A stretch of 64,000 nucleotides of DNA from Bacillota bacterium (GTDB lineage: Bacteria; Bacillota; Clostridia; Lachnospirales; Lachnospiraceae), in the NCBI GenBank assembly GCA_023458035.1, contig JAEXAX010000017.1:68970-132969 (forward strand), in the 5' to 3' direction. The translations under genes and the position numbers were made by a program. The notes under the pieces are model-generated. The model had not been told where the DNA came from and did not search any database. It saw nothing but the letters and a program-made list of their open reading frames with translations. Positions 24,728 through 34,367 of this stretch are shown here, piece by piece. The stretch's first letter is position 1. Each line of letters starts with the position of its first letter.

Positions 24728-26339
24728 GGTCTTATTGGTTGACGACGAAATACTGATCAGAGATGCCATGCGAGAAATCATTCACTGGGAGGAACTGGGC
24801 TTTGAATTGATGGGGACTGCTTCCGACGGCCGGCAGGCCCTGGACATGATCGAGGTCGAGCGGCCTCAGCTGGTGTTGACAGATATTTGCATGCCATATA
24901 TGGATGGGCTTGAGCTGGCCCGAGAGCTGCATGAGCGGTATCCATCCGTCAAAGTCATGATCATTACCGGTCACAATGAATTTTCCTATGCCAAGCGGGC
25001 GATGCAGTATAAGGTCAGCGAGTATATTATGAAGCCGATCACAGCCGGTGAGTTATCGGAAGTGCTGTTGAGGGCCAAGGCGGAGCTGGATCAGCTGCGG
25101 CATGAGCAGAGCAGCTTGAAACGAATTCGGGGAGCTTACTTAAGCCAGCTGCCGGCATTGCGCTCGAGAATACTGAATAAGCTGGTGCTGGGAGCAACTG
25201 TTCCGGATCAGATCAATGAAAAACTACTGGAGTTGGACATTTCGCTCCCGGGGCCCTATTATTGTGTGGCGAAGCTGAGAGTGGAGGAACGCAGCAATAT
25301 TTTACAGACAGTCTTTCGTCATGAGGAATCTCTGATGTTGTTTGCGGTCTGGAATGTAGCCCAGGAGTTGATGGGAGAGGCCGGAGGTGTCGGTTTTCAG
25401 GATACCGAAGATGAGACTGTGTTGATTTTGGGCTGCGATAGCGAGGAACGGCTGCAGCAGCGGTTGTTTGAGGTTGCAAAACGGATCGGACAGGCCCTGA
25501 CCAATCATCTGCGTATCCTGACGACCATCGGGGTCGGCGGAACCGTTGAGGGATTGGAAGCGCTGCCTCAATCCTTTGCCCAGGCAGGAATTGCCATCGG
25601 CTATGGATATACAAGGGGCTGCGGACGGATCTATTGCTATGATCCGGATGAGGCCAAGCGCAGCAGCTTCAGTACCAGGCGCTTTATTCAGTTGATGGAT
25701 CAGCTGGAGGTTCAGGGAAGAGCCGGCGATGCTGAAAAGTGTAAGAGCTGTCTTGATCAGGCCATCAATGCCATCGCGACGGCATTTTCTGCCCCCGACC
25801 AAATCTGGATGTATTTGCAGAGCATGCTGCTGCGGCTGTTTATCAGTATCCTTGAGCATGAGGGCGGCACAGAGGAGGAAGAGGAGCTGCAGGCCAGAAT
25901 TTTGGAAGAGGTTTCGAGTGCTCATACCATGGAGCAAGCCAAACGCCTCTGCTTGGAGGCGGTCGATCTGCTGATGAATCTGACCGGTAAGGATAAAGAG
26001 CAACAAGGCAGAAAACAGGCTGTTCTGGCCTTAGATTATATTGAACGCAATTACTCGGATAAGGAACTTTCCTTACAAAGTGTCTGTGCTTATTTGGCTA
26101 TCTCCCCCAGTTATTTCAGTTTTATTTTTAAGCAGAATACAGGCGAGACCTTTATCGAGGCGGTAACGCGTATTCGTATGCAGCATGCCAGAGAGCTGCT
26201 GGCTGATACCGATTTGAAGACCTATGAGGTGGCGGAGCAGGTGGGCTTTGCCGATCCGCATTATTTCGGGATCGTCTTTAAAAAACAGGTGGGTATGACG
26301 CCGAAGGCCTTTGCCAAACAAAAGCGGGAGCAAAAATGA
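24720..26339 (+). CDS. AraC-type response regulator (YesN-like)
   Basis: 539 residues. Receiver domain at 1-125 with phosphoacceptor D55 (LTDICMPYMDG) and K105 (MKPIT). A middle region of about 300 residues without clear motifs follows, then two AraC helix-turn-helix units (about 430-535; SLQSVCAYLAISPSYFS and YEVAEQVGFADPHYFGIVFK). Such regulators activate nearby sugar-uptake genes. It overlaps the sensor kinase gene by four bases and is the first of the regulator-kinase-binding protein trio upstream of the mgl-like transporter, its probable target. Confidence 0.93.
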   Translation: MYKVLLVDDEILIRDAMREIIHWEELGFELMGTASDGRQALDMIEVERPQLVLTDICMPYMDGLELARELHERYPSVKVMIITGHNEFSYAKRAMQYKVSEYIMKPITAGELSEVLLRAKAELDQLRHEQSSLKRIRGAYLSQLPALRSRILNKLVLGATVPDQINEKLLELDISLPGPYYCVAKLRVEERSNILQTVFRHEESLMLFAVWNVAQELMGEAGGVGFQDTEDETVLILGCDSEERLQQRLFEVAKRIGQALTNHLRILTTIGVGGTVEGLEALPQSFAQAGIAIGYGYTRGCGRIYCYDPDEAKRSSFSTRRFIQLMDQLEVQGRAGDAEKCKSCLDQAINAIATAFSAPDQIWMYLQSMLLRLFISILEHEGGTEEEEELQARILEEVSSAHTMEQAKRLCLEAVDLLMNLTGKDKEQQGRKQAVLALDYIERNYSDKELSLQSVCAYLAISPSYFSFIFKQNTGETFIEAVTRIRMQHARELLADTDLKTYEVAEQVGFADPHYFGIVFKKQVGMTPKAFAKQKREQK

Positions 26340-28123
26340 AGCGGATAACGGACTTTTTCAGAAAACAGAAAATCGGAGCAGTGTTCAGCGTCAGTTTCAG
26401 TGTATTGATCACCATCCTGTTTTTTTTGCTGATGACACTGAGCAGCCGTATCAACACCGAGTCGGTGCGAGATACAGCGGCGGAATATACCCAACAGTTG
26501 ATCAAACAGGTCAACGACGAGTTGAATCATTACTTTAAGACCATTGAAGCGGTGGTATCCGGTATGAGCTCGAAGCAAGACACAGAAGTCTTCCTTACAG
26601 AAGCGGACAAAGCGGACGGAAGCGCGGCACGGGATCGTTTGCAGGATCAGTTTGCGCAGTTGATTGAAACCAGAACAGATGTCTACAATGTGACATTGAT
26701 TAATGAAAAGAAAAACATCCTGATCAACGGCCGGCATTATCAGACCAATCCGTATGCAGATTTTCGCAAGCGCAGTTGGTACATGAATATGGTGGATGCT
26801 CGGGGGAAGACCTATATTTCATCGCCGCATGTGCAAAATATGTATGACCGATCCTATCCATGGGTGGTAACCATAGGCAAAATGATTCTGGATCGTCACA
26901 GCGGAGAACACATAGGAACGCTGCTGATTGATCTGAACTATTCGGAGATAACTCGGGTGTCGCAGAACATTGATCTCGGAGCCAAGGGATATGTTTATAT
27001 CATGCAGCGGGACGGAGTGTTGGTTTATCATCCGAGGCAGCAGGAAATTTACAGTGGTTTGGCGTCGGAGCGAACAGATGTGGTACTGACTTCGCCGGAT
27101 AATCCGTCGTTTATCGGTAGCGGTAAAGAGAGGCGCATTTACTCCCGTGTAGCCTCAAAGCTGACTGACTGGTATGTGGTCGGTGTCGGCTATGTGGATG
27201 AGATTTCGCCGGTGAACTGGAGAACCAACCTGTTGTATTTTACTATCGGCGGGCTGTTCCTGCTATTCGGCGTCGGCGTAACTGTCGTACTCAGTTCTAT
27301 GATCGTACAACCGATCAGGAAATTGGAGCAGTCCATGCTGGAGGTTAAAAACGGCGCCTTGCCGACCATTGAACATCCGGAGAAGCTGACAACAGACGGG
27401 TCGCAAAATGAAGTGGATTTGCTGGCATATACCTTTTATCGGATGACAGAAGAAATCAAACAGCTGATGGAGGCCAATGCCCGTGAACAGGCAATGAAGC
27501 GCAAGGAGGAGATGCGGGCACTGCAGGCCCAGATCAACCCTCACTTCTTATATAATACCTTGGATTCGATCATCTGGATGGCTGAGGGAAAGAAATCCGA
27601 AGAGGTCGTACAGATGACGGCTTCATTGGCCAGACTGCTTAAACAGAGTATCAGCAATGACCGTGAAATGGTCAGCATCCGCGAAGAGATCAGCTATGCC
27701 GAACAATATCTGCGCATCCAGAAGATGCGTTACCGGGATAAGCTGGATTATCGTATCGACGTACCGGATATCGGGGATGTGCAAATTGTGAAGCTGGTTT
27801 TGCAGCCATTGGTTGAAAATGCCATTTATCATGGCCTGAAATATAAGCAGGGTATCGGTACCATCCGCATCAGTGCGGAACGTGAGGGACCTGATCTGTA
27901 TTTGCGGGTCGAGGATGACGGTATCGGTATGAAGCCGGATATGCTGGCCCGTATTTTTGAAGGTAAGGGCAAGGATAATCACGGGCTGGGGATCAAGAAT
28001 GTAGCTGAACGACTGAAAATGTATTACGGCGAGGGCTACGGCCTGAGTTATGAAAGTATGTATGGAATCGGTACGGTAGCGTCGATCAAGATACCGGCAG
28101 GAGGGCAGAATGAAAAAAAATAG
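26336..28123 (+). CDS. Sensor histidine kinase (YesM-like)
   Basis: 595 residues. Membrane helices at about 13-35 and 298-322 frame an extracellular Cache-like sensor domain. A HAMP segment (323-377) leads to the His_kinase domain with phosphorylated H403 in QINPHFLYNTLDS and an ATPase domain with NAIYHGL, DDGIGM and GLGI. This is the family that signals carbohydrates, sometimes through an associated binding protein. It overlaps both neighbours, so the trio is strictly coupled. Confidence 0.94.
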   Translation: MKRITDFFRKQKIGAVFSVSFSVLITILFFLLMTLSSRINTESVRDTAAEYTQQLIKQVNDELNHYFKTIEAVVSGMSSKQDTEVFLTEADKADGSAARDRLQDQFAQLIETRTDVYNVTLINEKKNILINGRHYQTNPYADFRKRSWYMNMVDARGKTYISSPHVQNMYDRSYPWVVTIGKMILDRHSGEHIGTLLIDLNYSEITRVSQNIDLGAKGYVYIMQRDGVLVYHPRQQEIYSGLASERTDVVLTSPDNPSFIGSGKERRIYSRVASKLTDWYVVGVGYVDEISPVNWRTNLLYFTIGGLFLLFGVGVTVVLSSMIVQPIRKLEQSMLEVKNGALPTIEHPEKLTTDGSQNEVDLLAYTFYRMTEEIKQLMEANAREQAMKRKEEMRALQAQINPHFLYNTLDSIIWMAEGKKSEEVVQMTASLARLLKQSISNDREMVSIREEISYAEQYLRIQKMRYRDKLDYRIDVPDIGDVQIVKLVLQPLVENAIYHGLKYKQGIGTIRISAEREGPDLYLRVEDDGIGMKPDMLARIFEGKGKDNHGLGIKNVAERLKMYYGEGYGLSYESMYGIGTVASIKIPAGGQNEKK

Positions 28124-29120
28124 GATATGGTGGTTGCTGATCCTGGCGGCAGTCTTGGCGATCGGCGGGTTTGGCGTATGGCGATTTTATAGGAATCAGG
28201 TTGTCAATGAGAGGCATCATGTAATTGCCATCCTAAAGTCGATTACCCGGGATAATGATTTTTGGCCGGAGCTGGAGAAGGGGATCCGAGCCGCCGGCAC
28301 CCAGTATAATATGACGGTGGAGGTACGCGGACCGGCTCTGGAGTCGGATGTCGACAGACAAAATGTTATTATCGAAGAAAGCATCGCCAGAAAACCGGAT
28401 ATTATCATTTTGGCGCCGGGAGATTATAACCGATCCGCCGAATATGTGAAAAAGATCCGTGATGCCGGTATCACACTGGTTTTGGTTGACTCGGACACTG
28501 CAGAGCGTCTTGGCGTGACTCTGGTGGCGACAGACAATGTATTGGCCGGGAAAAAGGTTGGTATGTTGTTAACAGACGCGATTCAGAAAAAGCGGGAGGC
28601 CGGTCGGGCAAACGGTGTCGAAAAAGTGGCTATCCTGAGCTATGTGCAAAATTCTTCGACTGCCCGCGACCGTGAAAAGGGGGTGACTGCCTATTTAAAG
28701 GAGCAGGAAATACCGTTTATCGGGCCTTACTATACCCAGTCCAATGCCAGGACAGCCGAAGATATGACCAGGCAGATCCTACATGATCATCCCGATGTCA
28801 CCTATCTGGTCGGTTTAAATGAGTGGTCGGCGGTCGGCGCCAGCCGAGCGTTGGTGGCGTTGGAGAAGCAGGATGAGATTAAGGTGGTCGGTTTTGACAG
28901 TTCTCGAACAGAAGCCGGATTTCTGGAGCAGGAGGTGCTTTACGGGATCGTGGCGCAAAATCCGTACAGCATGGGCTATCTCAGCGTGGAAAGCGCGGTA
29001 AAGCGAATCCGAGGTGAAGCGGTATTGAATATGATCGATTCGGGATCACATGCAATTACCAAAGAAACCATGTACGACCTGGAAAATGAAAAGCTGTTGT
29101 TTCCGTTTCAAGATCAATAA
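28110..29120 (+). CDS. Membrane-anchored sugar-binding protein (type I periplasmic binding fold)
   Basis: 336 residues. An N-terminal hydrophobic helix (about 8-25) has no lipobox Cys, so the protein is probably anchored or secreted rather than lipidated. The rest is a LacI/RbsB-type binding fold (AILKSITRDNDFWPELEKGI, KPDIIILAPGD, VKVVGFDSS-like IKVVGFDSS). The gene overlaps the kinase gene by 14 bases and precedes a terminator, so it belongs with the two-component system. It probably presents a sugar to the kinase, like ChvE-type accessory sensors (inference). Confidence 0.85.
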   Translation: MKKNRIWWLLILAAVLAIGGFGVWRFYRNQVVNERHHVIAILKSITRDNDFWPELEKGIRAAGTQYNMTVEVRGPALESDVDRQNVIIEESIARKPDIIILAPGDYNRSAEYVKKIRDAGITLVLVDSDTAERLGVTLVATDNVLAGKKVGMLLTDAIQKKREAGRANGVEKVAILSYVQNSSTARDREKGVTAYLKEQEIPFIGPYYTQSNARTAEDMTRQILHDHPDVTYLVGLNEWSAVGASRALVALEKQDEIKVVGFDSSRTEAGFLEQEVLYGIVAQNPYSMGYLSVESAVKRIRGEAVLNMIDSGSHAITKETMYDLENEKLLFPFQDQ

Positions 29121-29131
29121 TGGAATATGTC

Positions 29132-29166
29132 AAAAAGGTGAAAAAAGTAATTTTTTCACCTTTTTT
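29132..29166 (+). terminator. Terminator after the regulator-kinase-binding protein operon
   Basis: An AT-rich perfect stem (AAGGTGAAAAAA/TTTTTTCACCTT) with a four-base loop and six T. Confidence 0.93.
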
Positions 29167-29180
29167 CGTAAGATATTCTA

Positions 29181-29209
29181 TTAACAGGGTTAAAAAAATA
29201 CTCTATACT
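29181..29209 (+). promoter_or_regulatory. Promoter of the mgl-like operon
   Basis: TTAACA (29181-29186), 17 bases, TATACT (29204-29209). It lies between the terminator and the transporter ATPase gene, where the response regulator would act. Confidence 0.75.
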
Positions 29210-29254
29210 TTATGACATAGCAATGAAAATTTTTAAGAAGGGGAGAATGGAAGA

Positions 29255-30787
29255 GTGGAAAACAAAGTGTCGAATGAAAGTTTACCAATCGGAAAAGTGA
29301 TTCTCGAAATGGACAAAATCGACAAAGGATTCCCCGGAGTACAGGCGTTGAAAGATGCCCACCTTGATCTGCGTGAAGGTGAAGTTCATGCGCTGATGGG
29401 TGAAAACGGTGCCGGAAAATCCACATTGATGAAGATTTTGACCGGTATCTATACCAGAGATACGGGAACAGTTGTATTGGAAGGCAAAGAAGTCGAGTTT
29501 TCGGGAACCAAGGAATCCCAGGCTGCCGGTATCGCTATCGTGCATCAGGAGTTGAACATGCTTCCGCACCTAACCGTGGCACAGAATATTTTTATCGGCC
29601 GCGAGCATATGTCCGGTAAGTTCATCAACGAAAAGAAGATGAATGAAGAGGCAAAGAAGCTGTTTGATTTATTAAATATCAATATCAATCCACGAACTAA
29701 GATGGGAGATCTGACTGTCGGTAAGCAGCAGATGTGTGAGATCGCCAAAGCGATTTCGATGGACGCCAAGATCATTGTTTTCGATGAGCCGTCGGCAGCT
29801 CTGACCGAGGCCGAAATTGAGGAATTGTTTAAAATCATCCGCGAGCTGCGGGCCAAAAAAATGGGCATCATTTACATCACCCATCGTATGGATGAAGTCG
29901 GCATTATCACCGATCGTGTAACGGTTATGCGTGACGGTGAGTATGTCGGAACGGTCAATACCAGAGAGGTGACCAAGGATGATATCATCCACATGATGGT
30001 AGGACGTGTGGTATACGAGGACCCGAAGCAAAAGAGCAATGTTCCGGCCGATGCTCCGGTGATTTTGAAGGTGGAGCACCTGAATGCCGGTAAGATGGTC
30101 AAGGATGTCAGCTTTGAACTGAAAAAGGGAGAGATCCTTGGTTTCTCCGGTTTGATGGGGGCGGGCCGTACCGAAACCGCCAGAGCGCTGTTCGGCGCAG
30201 ATAAAAAAGACAGTGGTAAGATTTATATCAATGGTAAGGAAGTGACCATCAATACTCCGGAAGATGCGGTTCGTAACGGGATCGGTTATTTGTCGGAGGA
30301 CAGAAAGCAGTATGGTTGCATTACAGGCCTGAGTGTGGCGGAAAATACCACCATGGCGGCTTTGGACAAATTCTGCAACGGCTTGTTTATCAATGCTGCC
30401 AAGGAAAGAAGCGTATCGGAAGAGTATGTAGATAAGCTTTCGACGAAGACGCCGAGCATTAAACAAAAGGTTCGCAATCTGTCCGGAGGCAATCAGCAGA
30501 AGGTAGTTATCGCCAAATGGTTGGCGAAGGATTGCGATATTTTGATCTTCGACGAACCGACCAGAGGTATCGACGTCGGTGCCAAGAGTGAGATTTATGC
30601 TTTGATGAACGAACTGGTAAAGGAAGGAAAATCCATTATTATGATTTCATCGGAACTGACAGAGGTATTGCGTATGAGCGATCGGGTGGTCATCATGTGT
30701 GAGGGCCGCAAAACCGGAGAGCTTGATATCTCGGAAGCAAATCAGGAATCTATCATGCATGCAGCTACATTACGCGAGAAGGAGTAA
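29255..30787 (+). CDS. mglA: Sugar ABC transporter ATPase (MglA/RbsA family)
   Basis: 510 residues with two ABC domains. The first has Walker A GENGAGKST and Walker B IIVFDEPSAALT. The second has the degenerate Walker A GLMGAGRTE typical of this family, signature LSGGNQQKV and Walker B LIFDEPTRGID. It energises import of a monosaccharide. The start is GTG 29255; the nearby ATG 29248 is out of frame. MglA versus RbsA or FucU-linked forms cannot be separated by sequence alone. Confidence 0.88.
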   Translation: MENKVSNESLPIGKVILEMDKIDKGFPGVQALKDAHLDLREGEVHALMGENGAGKSTLMKILTGIYTRDTGTVVLEGKEVEFSGTKESQAAGIAIVHQELNMLPHLTVAQNIFIGREHMSGKFINEKKMNEEAKKLFDLLNININPRTKMGDLTVGKQQMCEIAKAISMDAKIIVFDEPSAALTEAEIEELFKIIRELRAKKMGIIYITHRMDEVGIITDRVTVMRDGEYVGTVNTREVTKDDIIHMMVGRVVYEDPKQKSNVPADAPVILKVEHLNAGKMVKDVSFELKKGEILGFSGLMGAGRTETARALFGADKKDSGKIYINGKEVTINTPEDAVRNGIGYLSEDRKQYGCITGLSVAENTTMAALDKFCNGLFINAAKERSVSEEYVDKLSTKTPSIKQKVRNLSGGNQQKVVIAKWLAKDCDILIFDEPTRGIDVGAKSEIYALMNELVKEGKSIIMISSELTEVLRMSDRVVIMCEGRKTGELDISEANQESIMHAATLREKE

Positions 30788-30790
30788 GAA

Positions 30791-31816
30791 ATGGGAAAAA
30801 AGCAGGAAAATAAGATTGTTGCGATGCTCGGCGGGACCCAAAGAGTTATCGTAGTAGGCGCCCTGGTACTATTGATTGCATTTTTTGCGATCTTCAGTGA
30901 CGGTCACTCATTTACGACATGGTCAAACGTATTAAATGTATTTAACTCATCCTATTATATCGGCTTTATGGCCATCGGTGTTACCTTTGTGATCATTACC
31001 GGCGGCATCGAGCTTTCTATTGGTACCTCACTGATGATGATCGGTCTGATCGGCGGCAAACTGGTGTCGATGAATGTACCGATGATCGCGGTGCTGCTGG
31101 TGATGCTGCTGGTCGGCCTGCTGGTAGGTCTGATCAACGGAACGATGGTATCCAGACTGGGATTGCCGGCTTTTATTGCAACACTGGGTATGATGATGGT
31201 GACCAGAGGTATGGGATCTATCGTAACCAAGGTTCAGACCATGACCATGCCGCAGGAAACAAGCCCGGGCGGCTGGTTCAGAAAGGCTTTTACCCTGAAG
31301 TTTGCGGGAAGCGGTGCTGAGATTCTGGAAAAGGGTCTGCCGATCGGCTTCGTGTTACTGATTGCGCTGGCTGTTGTGATGTCTGTCATTTTAAATAAGA
31401 CCAGACCGGGACGTTATATCATTGCCATCGGAAGCAATAAGGAAGCAACCAGATTATCCGGTGTAAATGTTAAATTATACGAGACCTTGGCTTATATCAT
31501 CTGCGGTCTGTTTACCGCTATCGCGGCCATCGCTTACGGTGCTGCCTTCTCGCAGTTTACCCCGTCTACCGGCAACGGCTTTGAGATGGACGCCATCGCC
31601 GGAGCGGTGATCGGCGGAACCTCATTGGCCGGCGGTGTCGGCAGTATCGGTGGAACCATCCTCGGAGTATATATCATGGCCGTGTTAAAGACCGGTCTTC
31701 CGACCATCGTGATCAACGGCCAGCAGGTTCAGTCCCACTGGCAGCTGCTGATTACAGGTATCGTATTGGTTATCGCGGTGTTGGCCGACGTAGCCAACAG
31801 AAAGAAGAACGGTTAA
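30791..31816 (+). CDS. mglC: Sugar ABC transporter permease (MglC/RbsC family)
   Basis: 341 residues with about nine membrane segments. Family blocks VIITGGIELSIGTSLM, GLPAFIATLGMM and the EATRLSGVNV loop that touches the ATPase are clear. It forms a homodimeric channel for a monosaccharide. The start is three bases after the mglA stop. Confidence 0.9.
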   Translation: MGKKQENKIVAMLGGTQRVIVVGALVLLIAFFAIFSDGHSFTTWSNVLNVFNSSYYIGFMAIGVTFVIITGGIELSIGTSLMMIGLIGGKLVSMNVPMIAVLLVMLLVGLLVGLINGTMVSRLGLPAFIATLGMMMVTRGMGSIVTKVQTMTMPQETSPGGWFRKAFTLKFAGSGAEILEKGLPIGFVLLIALAVVMSVILNKTRPGRYIIAIGSNKEATRLSGVNVKLYETLAYIICGLFTAIAAIAYGAAFSQFTPSTGNGFEMDAIAGAVIGGTSLAGGVGSIGGTILGVYIMAVLKTGLPTIVINGQQVQSHWQLLITGIVLVIAVLADVANRKKNG

Positions 31817-31841
31817 TCACTGTTTTGTTATGTCATCAGGA

Positions 31842-31875
31842 TAATACCCGGCCGAAACGCTGACTGCCGGGATTA
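31842..31875 (+). promoter_or_regulatory. Hairpin between permease and binding-protein genes
   Basis: TAAT-a-CCCGGC pairs with GCCGGG-ATTA (one bulged A) and no T run follows. Such hairpins often stabilise or process mRNA so that the binding protein is made in excess. Confidence 0.55.
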
Positions 31876-31906
31876 GCAAAAAAACATCCAAAGGGAGGAA
31901 GTAAAA

Positions 31907-33043
31907 ATGAAGAAACGTGTTGTTGCATTATTGATGGTTGGTGTTGTTGCAGCGTCCATGTTAGCTGCCTGCGGTACCAAGAAGGAAGGTACCAAGAGTA
32001 CTAAGAGCGAAACCAAGACGACCGGCAGCACCAAGAGCGAAAAACCGGCGGCCGAAGGAGATGTTTCAGGCTTTGATATTCAGGTAATCGCTAAGGGCTT
32101 CCAGCATCAGTACTGGCAGGCAGTTAAGCAGGGTGCGGAAGAAGCTCAGAAGAAGTTAGGAATTAAGTCCATGAACTTTGTAGGTCCGGACACCGAATCT
32201 AATATCGAACAGCAGATTACCCAGCTAAAAACCGCGCTGTCCAAAAAGCCGGCCGCTATCTGCTTTGCCGCTCTGTCCGTAGATGCTTCGCTGGATGCCT
32301 TGAACGAAGCGAAGGCCAGCGGTATCCCGGTAATCGGATTTGACTCCGGTGTTCCGAACGCTCCGGAAGGTTCTGTCTTCGGAAACGCCGCGACAGATAA
32401 CAAGGCAGCCGGCGCACTGGCCGCTGAGAAGATGTATGAACTGATCAAGGACAAGGTGACCGATCCGAAGGAAGAGGTAAAGATTCAGGTTCTGTCTCAG
32501 GATGCCACCTCCGAGTCCATCATCGGACGTACCCAGGGCTTCCTGGATAAGATGGCTGAGCTGATCGGAGCCGACAAGGTTTCCATCATCGGAAACGACA
32601 AATTTAATAAGAAGGTTGACGGCGCTAAGGTGATCCTGAATATTCAGGTTCCGGCTACCATCGACGATGCTTCCTGCGTAAACATCGCTACCAATGCGCT
32701 GAACGATGCCGCTACCGTGGCTATCTATGGCTCCAATGAAATGACTGCTAAGAATATGGTGATCGCTGACAACTCCGCTAACAAGCTTGGCAAAGACATC
32801 ATTGGTGTTGGTTTTGACGCCGGTGAAATCCAGCTGCAGGCTGTTAAGGATAAGCGTCTGTCCGGTTCCATTACCCAGGATCCGGTAGCGATCGGCTACA
32901 AGGCAGTAGAGATGGCTGTTAAGGCCGCACAGACCAAGCAGGTACAGGGCGATATCGACACCGGCGCCAAGTGGTACAATGCTGACAATATGTACAATGA
33001 TGACATCAAGCCGTGTCTGTATGACATTGAAAAGATCAAATAA
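31907..33043 (+). CDS. mglB: Sugar-binding lipoprotein of the mgl-like transporter
   Basis: 378 residues. A lipoprotein signal ends at the lipobox LAAC (Cys near 22), followed by a Thr/Ser/Lys-rich linker to about residue 52 and a type I binding fold (VIAKGFQHQYWQAVKQGAEE, IPVIGFDSGVP, GVGFDAGEIQ). It delivers the sugar to the MglA/MglC pair. The strong AAAGGGAGGAAG ribosome site suggests high expression. The ligand is unknown; the downstream FucU-type mutarotase points to fucose or a similar aldose. Confidence 0.88.
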   Translation: MKKRVVALLMVGVVAASMLAACGTKKEGTKSTKSETKTTGSTKSEKPAAEGDVSGFDIQVIAKGFQHQYWQAVKQGAEEAQKKLGIKSMNFVGPDTESNIEQQITQLKTALSKKPAAICFAALSVDASLDALNEAKASGIPVIGFDSGVPNAPEGSVFGNAATDNKAAGALAAEKMYELIKDKVTDPKEEVKIQVLSQDATSESIIGRTQGFLDKMAELIGADKVSIIGNDKFNKKVDGAKVILNIQVPATIDDASCVNIATNALNDAATVAIYGSNEMTAKNMVIADNSANKLGKDIIGVGFDAGEIQLQAVKDKRLSGSITQDPVAIGYKAVEMAVKAAQTKQVQGDIDTGAKWYNADNMYNDDIKPCLYDIEKIK

Positions 33044-33069
33044 TCTGCTTGGCAAAATGGTACAGTGAA

Positions 33070-33100
33070 AAAAGGGGGGTGGCTTGACCATTCCCCTTTT
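33070..33100 (+). terminator. Hairpin after the binding lipoprotein gene
   Basis: AAAAGGGG/CCCCTTTT with a 15-base loop; the T-rich 3' arm overlaps the -35 box of the next promoter. Probably a terminator. Confidence 0.6.
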
Positions 33101-33127
33101 GACAAATGACGGATTTTTCGCTATGAT
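33099..33127 (+). promoter_or_regulatory. Promoter of the second binding-protein gene
   Basis: A perfect TTGACA (33099-33104), 17 bases, TATGAT (33122-33127). Confidence 0.85.
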
Positions 33128-33165
33128 ACAAATATTCTTAAAGTATGCGGAGGATCTGTAAAGAT

Positions 33166-34356
33166 ATGAACCAAAACAGAAAGGCAAGATCGAAGCGTAT
33201 AGGTCTGATTTTCGGACTGACGCTGTCCTTGTTTGCCTGCACCAATAAACAACCGAATACAACGACCTCCGGCAGCGGTTCGGTGGTCAGCTCCGGCGGA
33301 GTACAAAAAACACAGGTAAAGACCGGTGTGGCAGTGAAGGAGCTGGTGGCTGGTAAGGTGGCGGATTTTGTCAGGCTGCATCCGCAGATTTCGGAGGGAC
33401 TCGAGGTGAATATCGTCGGTCGTGACGGAGACAGTCAGGACTGGAAACGGTTTTCCGAGACGGCCCAAGAATATATAAAGCAGCTTAACAAAGCCTACGG
33501 CCTAAAGGGAGAGGCTGCCATCAAGCTGTTGGCCGACGGCAGCACCAAAAACGAGAATCTGGAGAATCAGATCAATGTATGGGAAAATATGCTGATTAAA
33601 TCTCCGGATGTTATGGCATTGTCGGCTGTAGACATGTTTTCCATGAAGCCGCAGCTGGAAGCGGCGGCGGAGAGCGCCATTCCTGTCATCGGTTTTGGCT
33701 CCGGTATCGAAGAAAGCGGCTATGATAAGAGCTATGCCGGCATGGTCGAAACAGATTATCGTCAAATGGGCCGGGAGCTGATGGAAAAGCTGCAGCGGGT
33801 CGGGGTGACACGCGGAAAGATTTTGATTCTCGGCTCCAGCGCGAAGACTATGTCGAATCATCAGATGGAAACCGGACTGGAAGAATACCGGAAGGCAAAC
33901 CTGCCGAGCATGGAGAGGGCGACTCTGCTGTATCGGGATCAGGCTGACTTCGAGAGGCAAATAAAGGATACCTCGAAATGGCAGGAGTATAATGCCATTA
34001 TCGGCCTGTCGGAAGCAGATGTACGCCAGGCTCTGAAGCTGCGCACGGAGATTGCCGAATTGTCGGCCAGTCTGCCGCTAGTCGAAAAGAAGGCAGGCAC
34101 TAAAGCGGCGGTTCCGGTAGTAACCGGTGTCGGTTACAATAAAAATTTTGAGGATGATCTGGAAACGGGCGCTTTGGTGGGGCTGATGGAGATCAATAAT
34201 CGGGAGTTGGCCTGTGCAACAGTATCCATGGCTCTGGAGCAGGCGATAAAGGTGCAGGAAAAACAGTCTCCTTCCTTTTATAAGGTGAAAATCGCATATG
34301 CCTGGATTGATAAGCAATCAAAGGACACAGCTGAGATACAGCTGCTCATAGGATAG
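33166..34356 (+). CDS. Second, divergent sugar-binding-like lipoprotein
   Basis: 396 residues. A signal ends in the lipobox LFAC (LSLFACTNK), followed by a Thr/Ser/Gly-rich linker. The body resembles a type I binding fold (PDVMALSAVDMFSMKPQLEAAAES then IPVIGFGSG; GKILILGSSA), but it also has an extra N-terminal segment of about 60 residues and is far from its neighbours. It has its own strong promoter and is cotranscribed with the mutarotase gene. ATG 33166 follows CGGAGG; ATG 33145 has no ribosome site. The ligand is unknown. Confidence 0.75.
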   Translation: MNQNRKARSKRIGLIFGLTLSLFACTNKQPNTTTSGSGSVVSSGGVQKTQVKTGVAVKELVAGKVADFVRLHPQISEGLEVNIVGRDGDSQDWKRFSETAQEYIKQLNKAYGLKGEAAIKLLADGSTKNENLENQINVWENMLIKSPDVMALSAVDMFSMKPQLEAAAESAIPVIGFGSGIEESGYDKSYAGMVETDYRQMGRELMEKLQRVGVTRGKILILGSSAKTMSNHQMETGLEEYRKANLPSMERATLLYRDQADFERQIKDTSKWQEYNAIIGLSEADVRQALKLRTEIAELSASLPLVEKKAGTKAAVPVVTGVGYNKNFEDDLETGALVGLMEINNRELACATVSMALEQAIKVQEKQSPSFYKVKIAYAWIDKQSKDTAEIQLLIG

Positions 34357-34367
34357 AGAGGTAAAAA

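Noticed and set aside
25302..26006. A 234-residue minus-strand frame inside the response regulator gene
   Set aside because: Antisense shadow with no promoter, ribosome site or family motifs.
32225..33262. A 345-residue minus-strand frame opposite the sugar-binding lipoprotein
   Set aside because: Antisense of a clear lipoprotein gene, crossing a promoter and terminator; no recognisable protein features.
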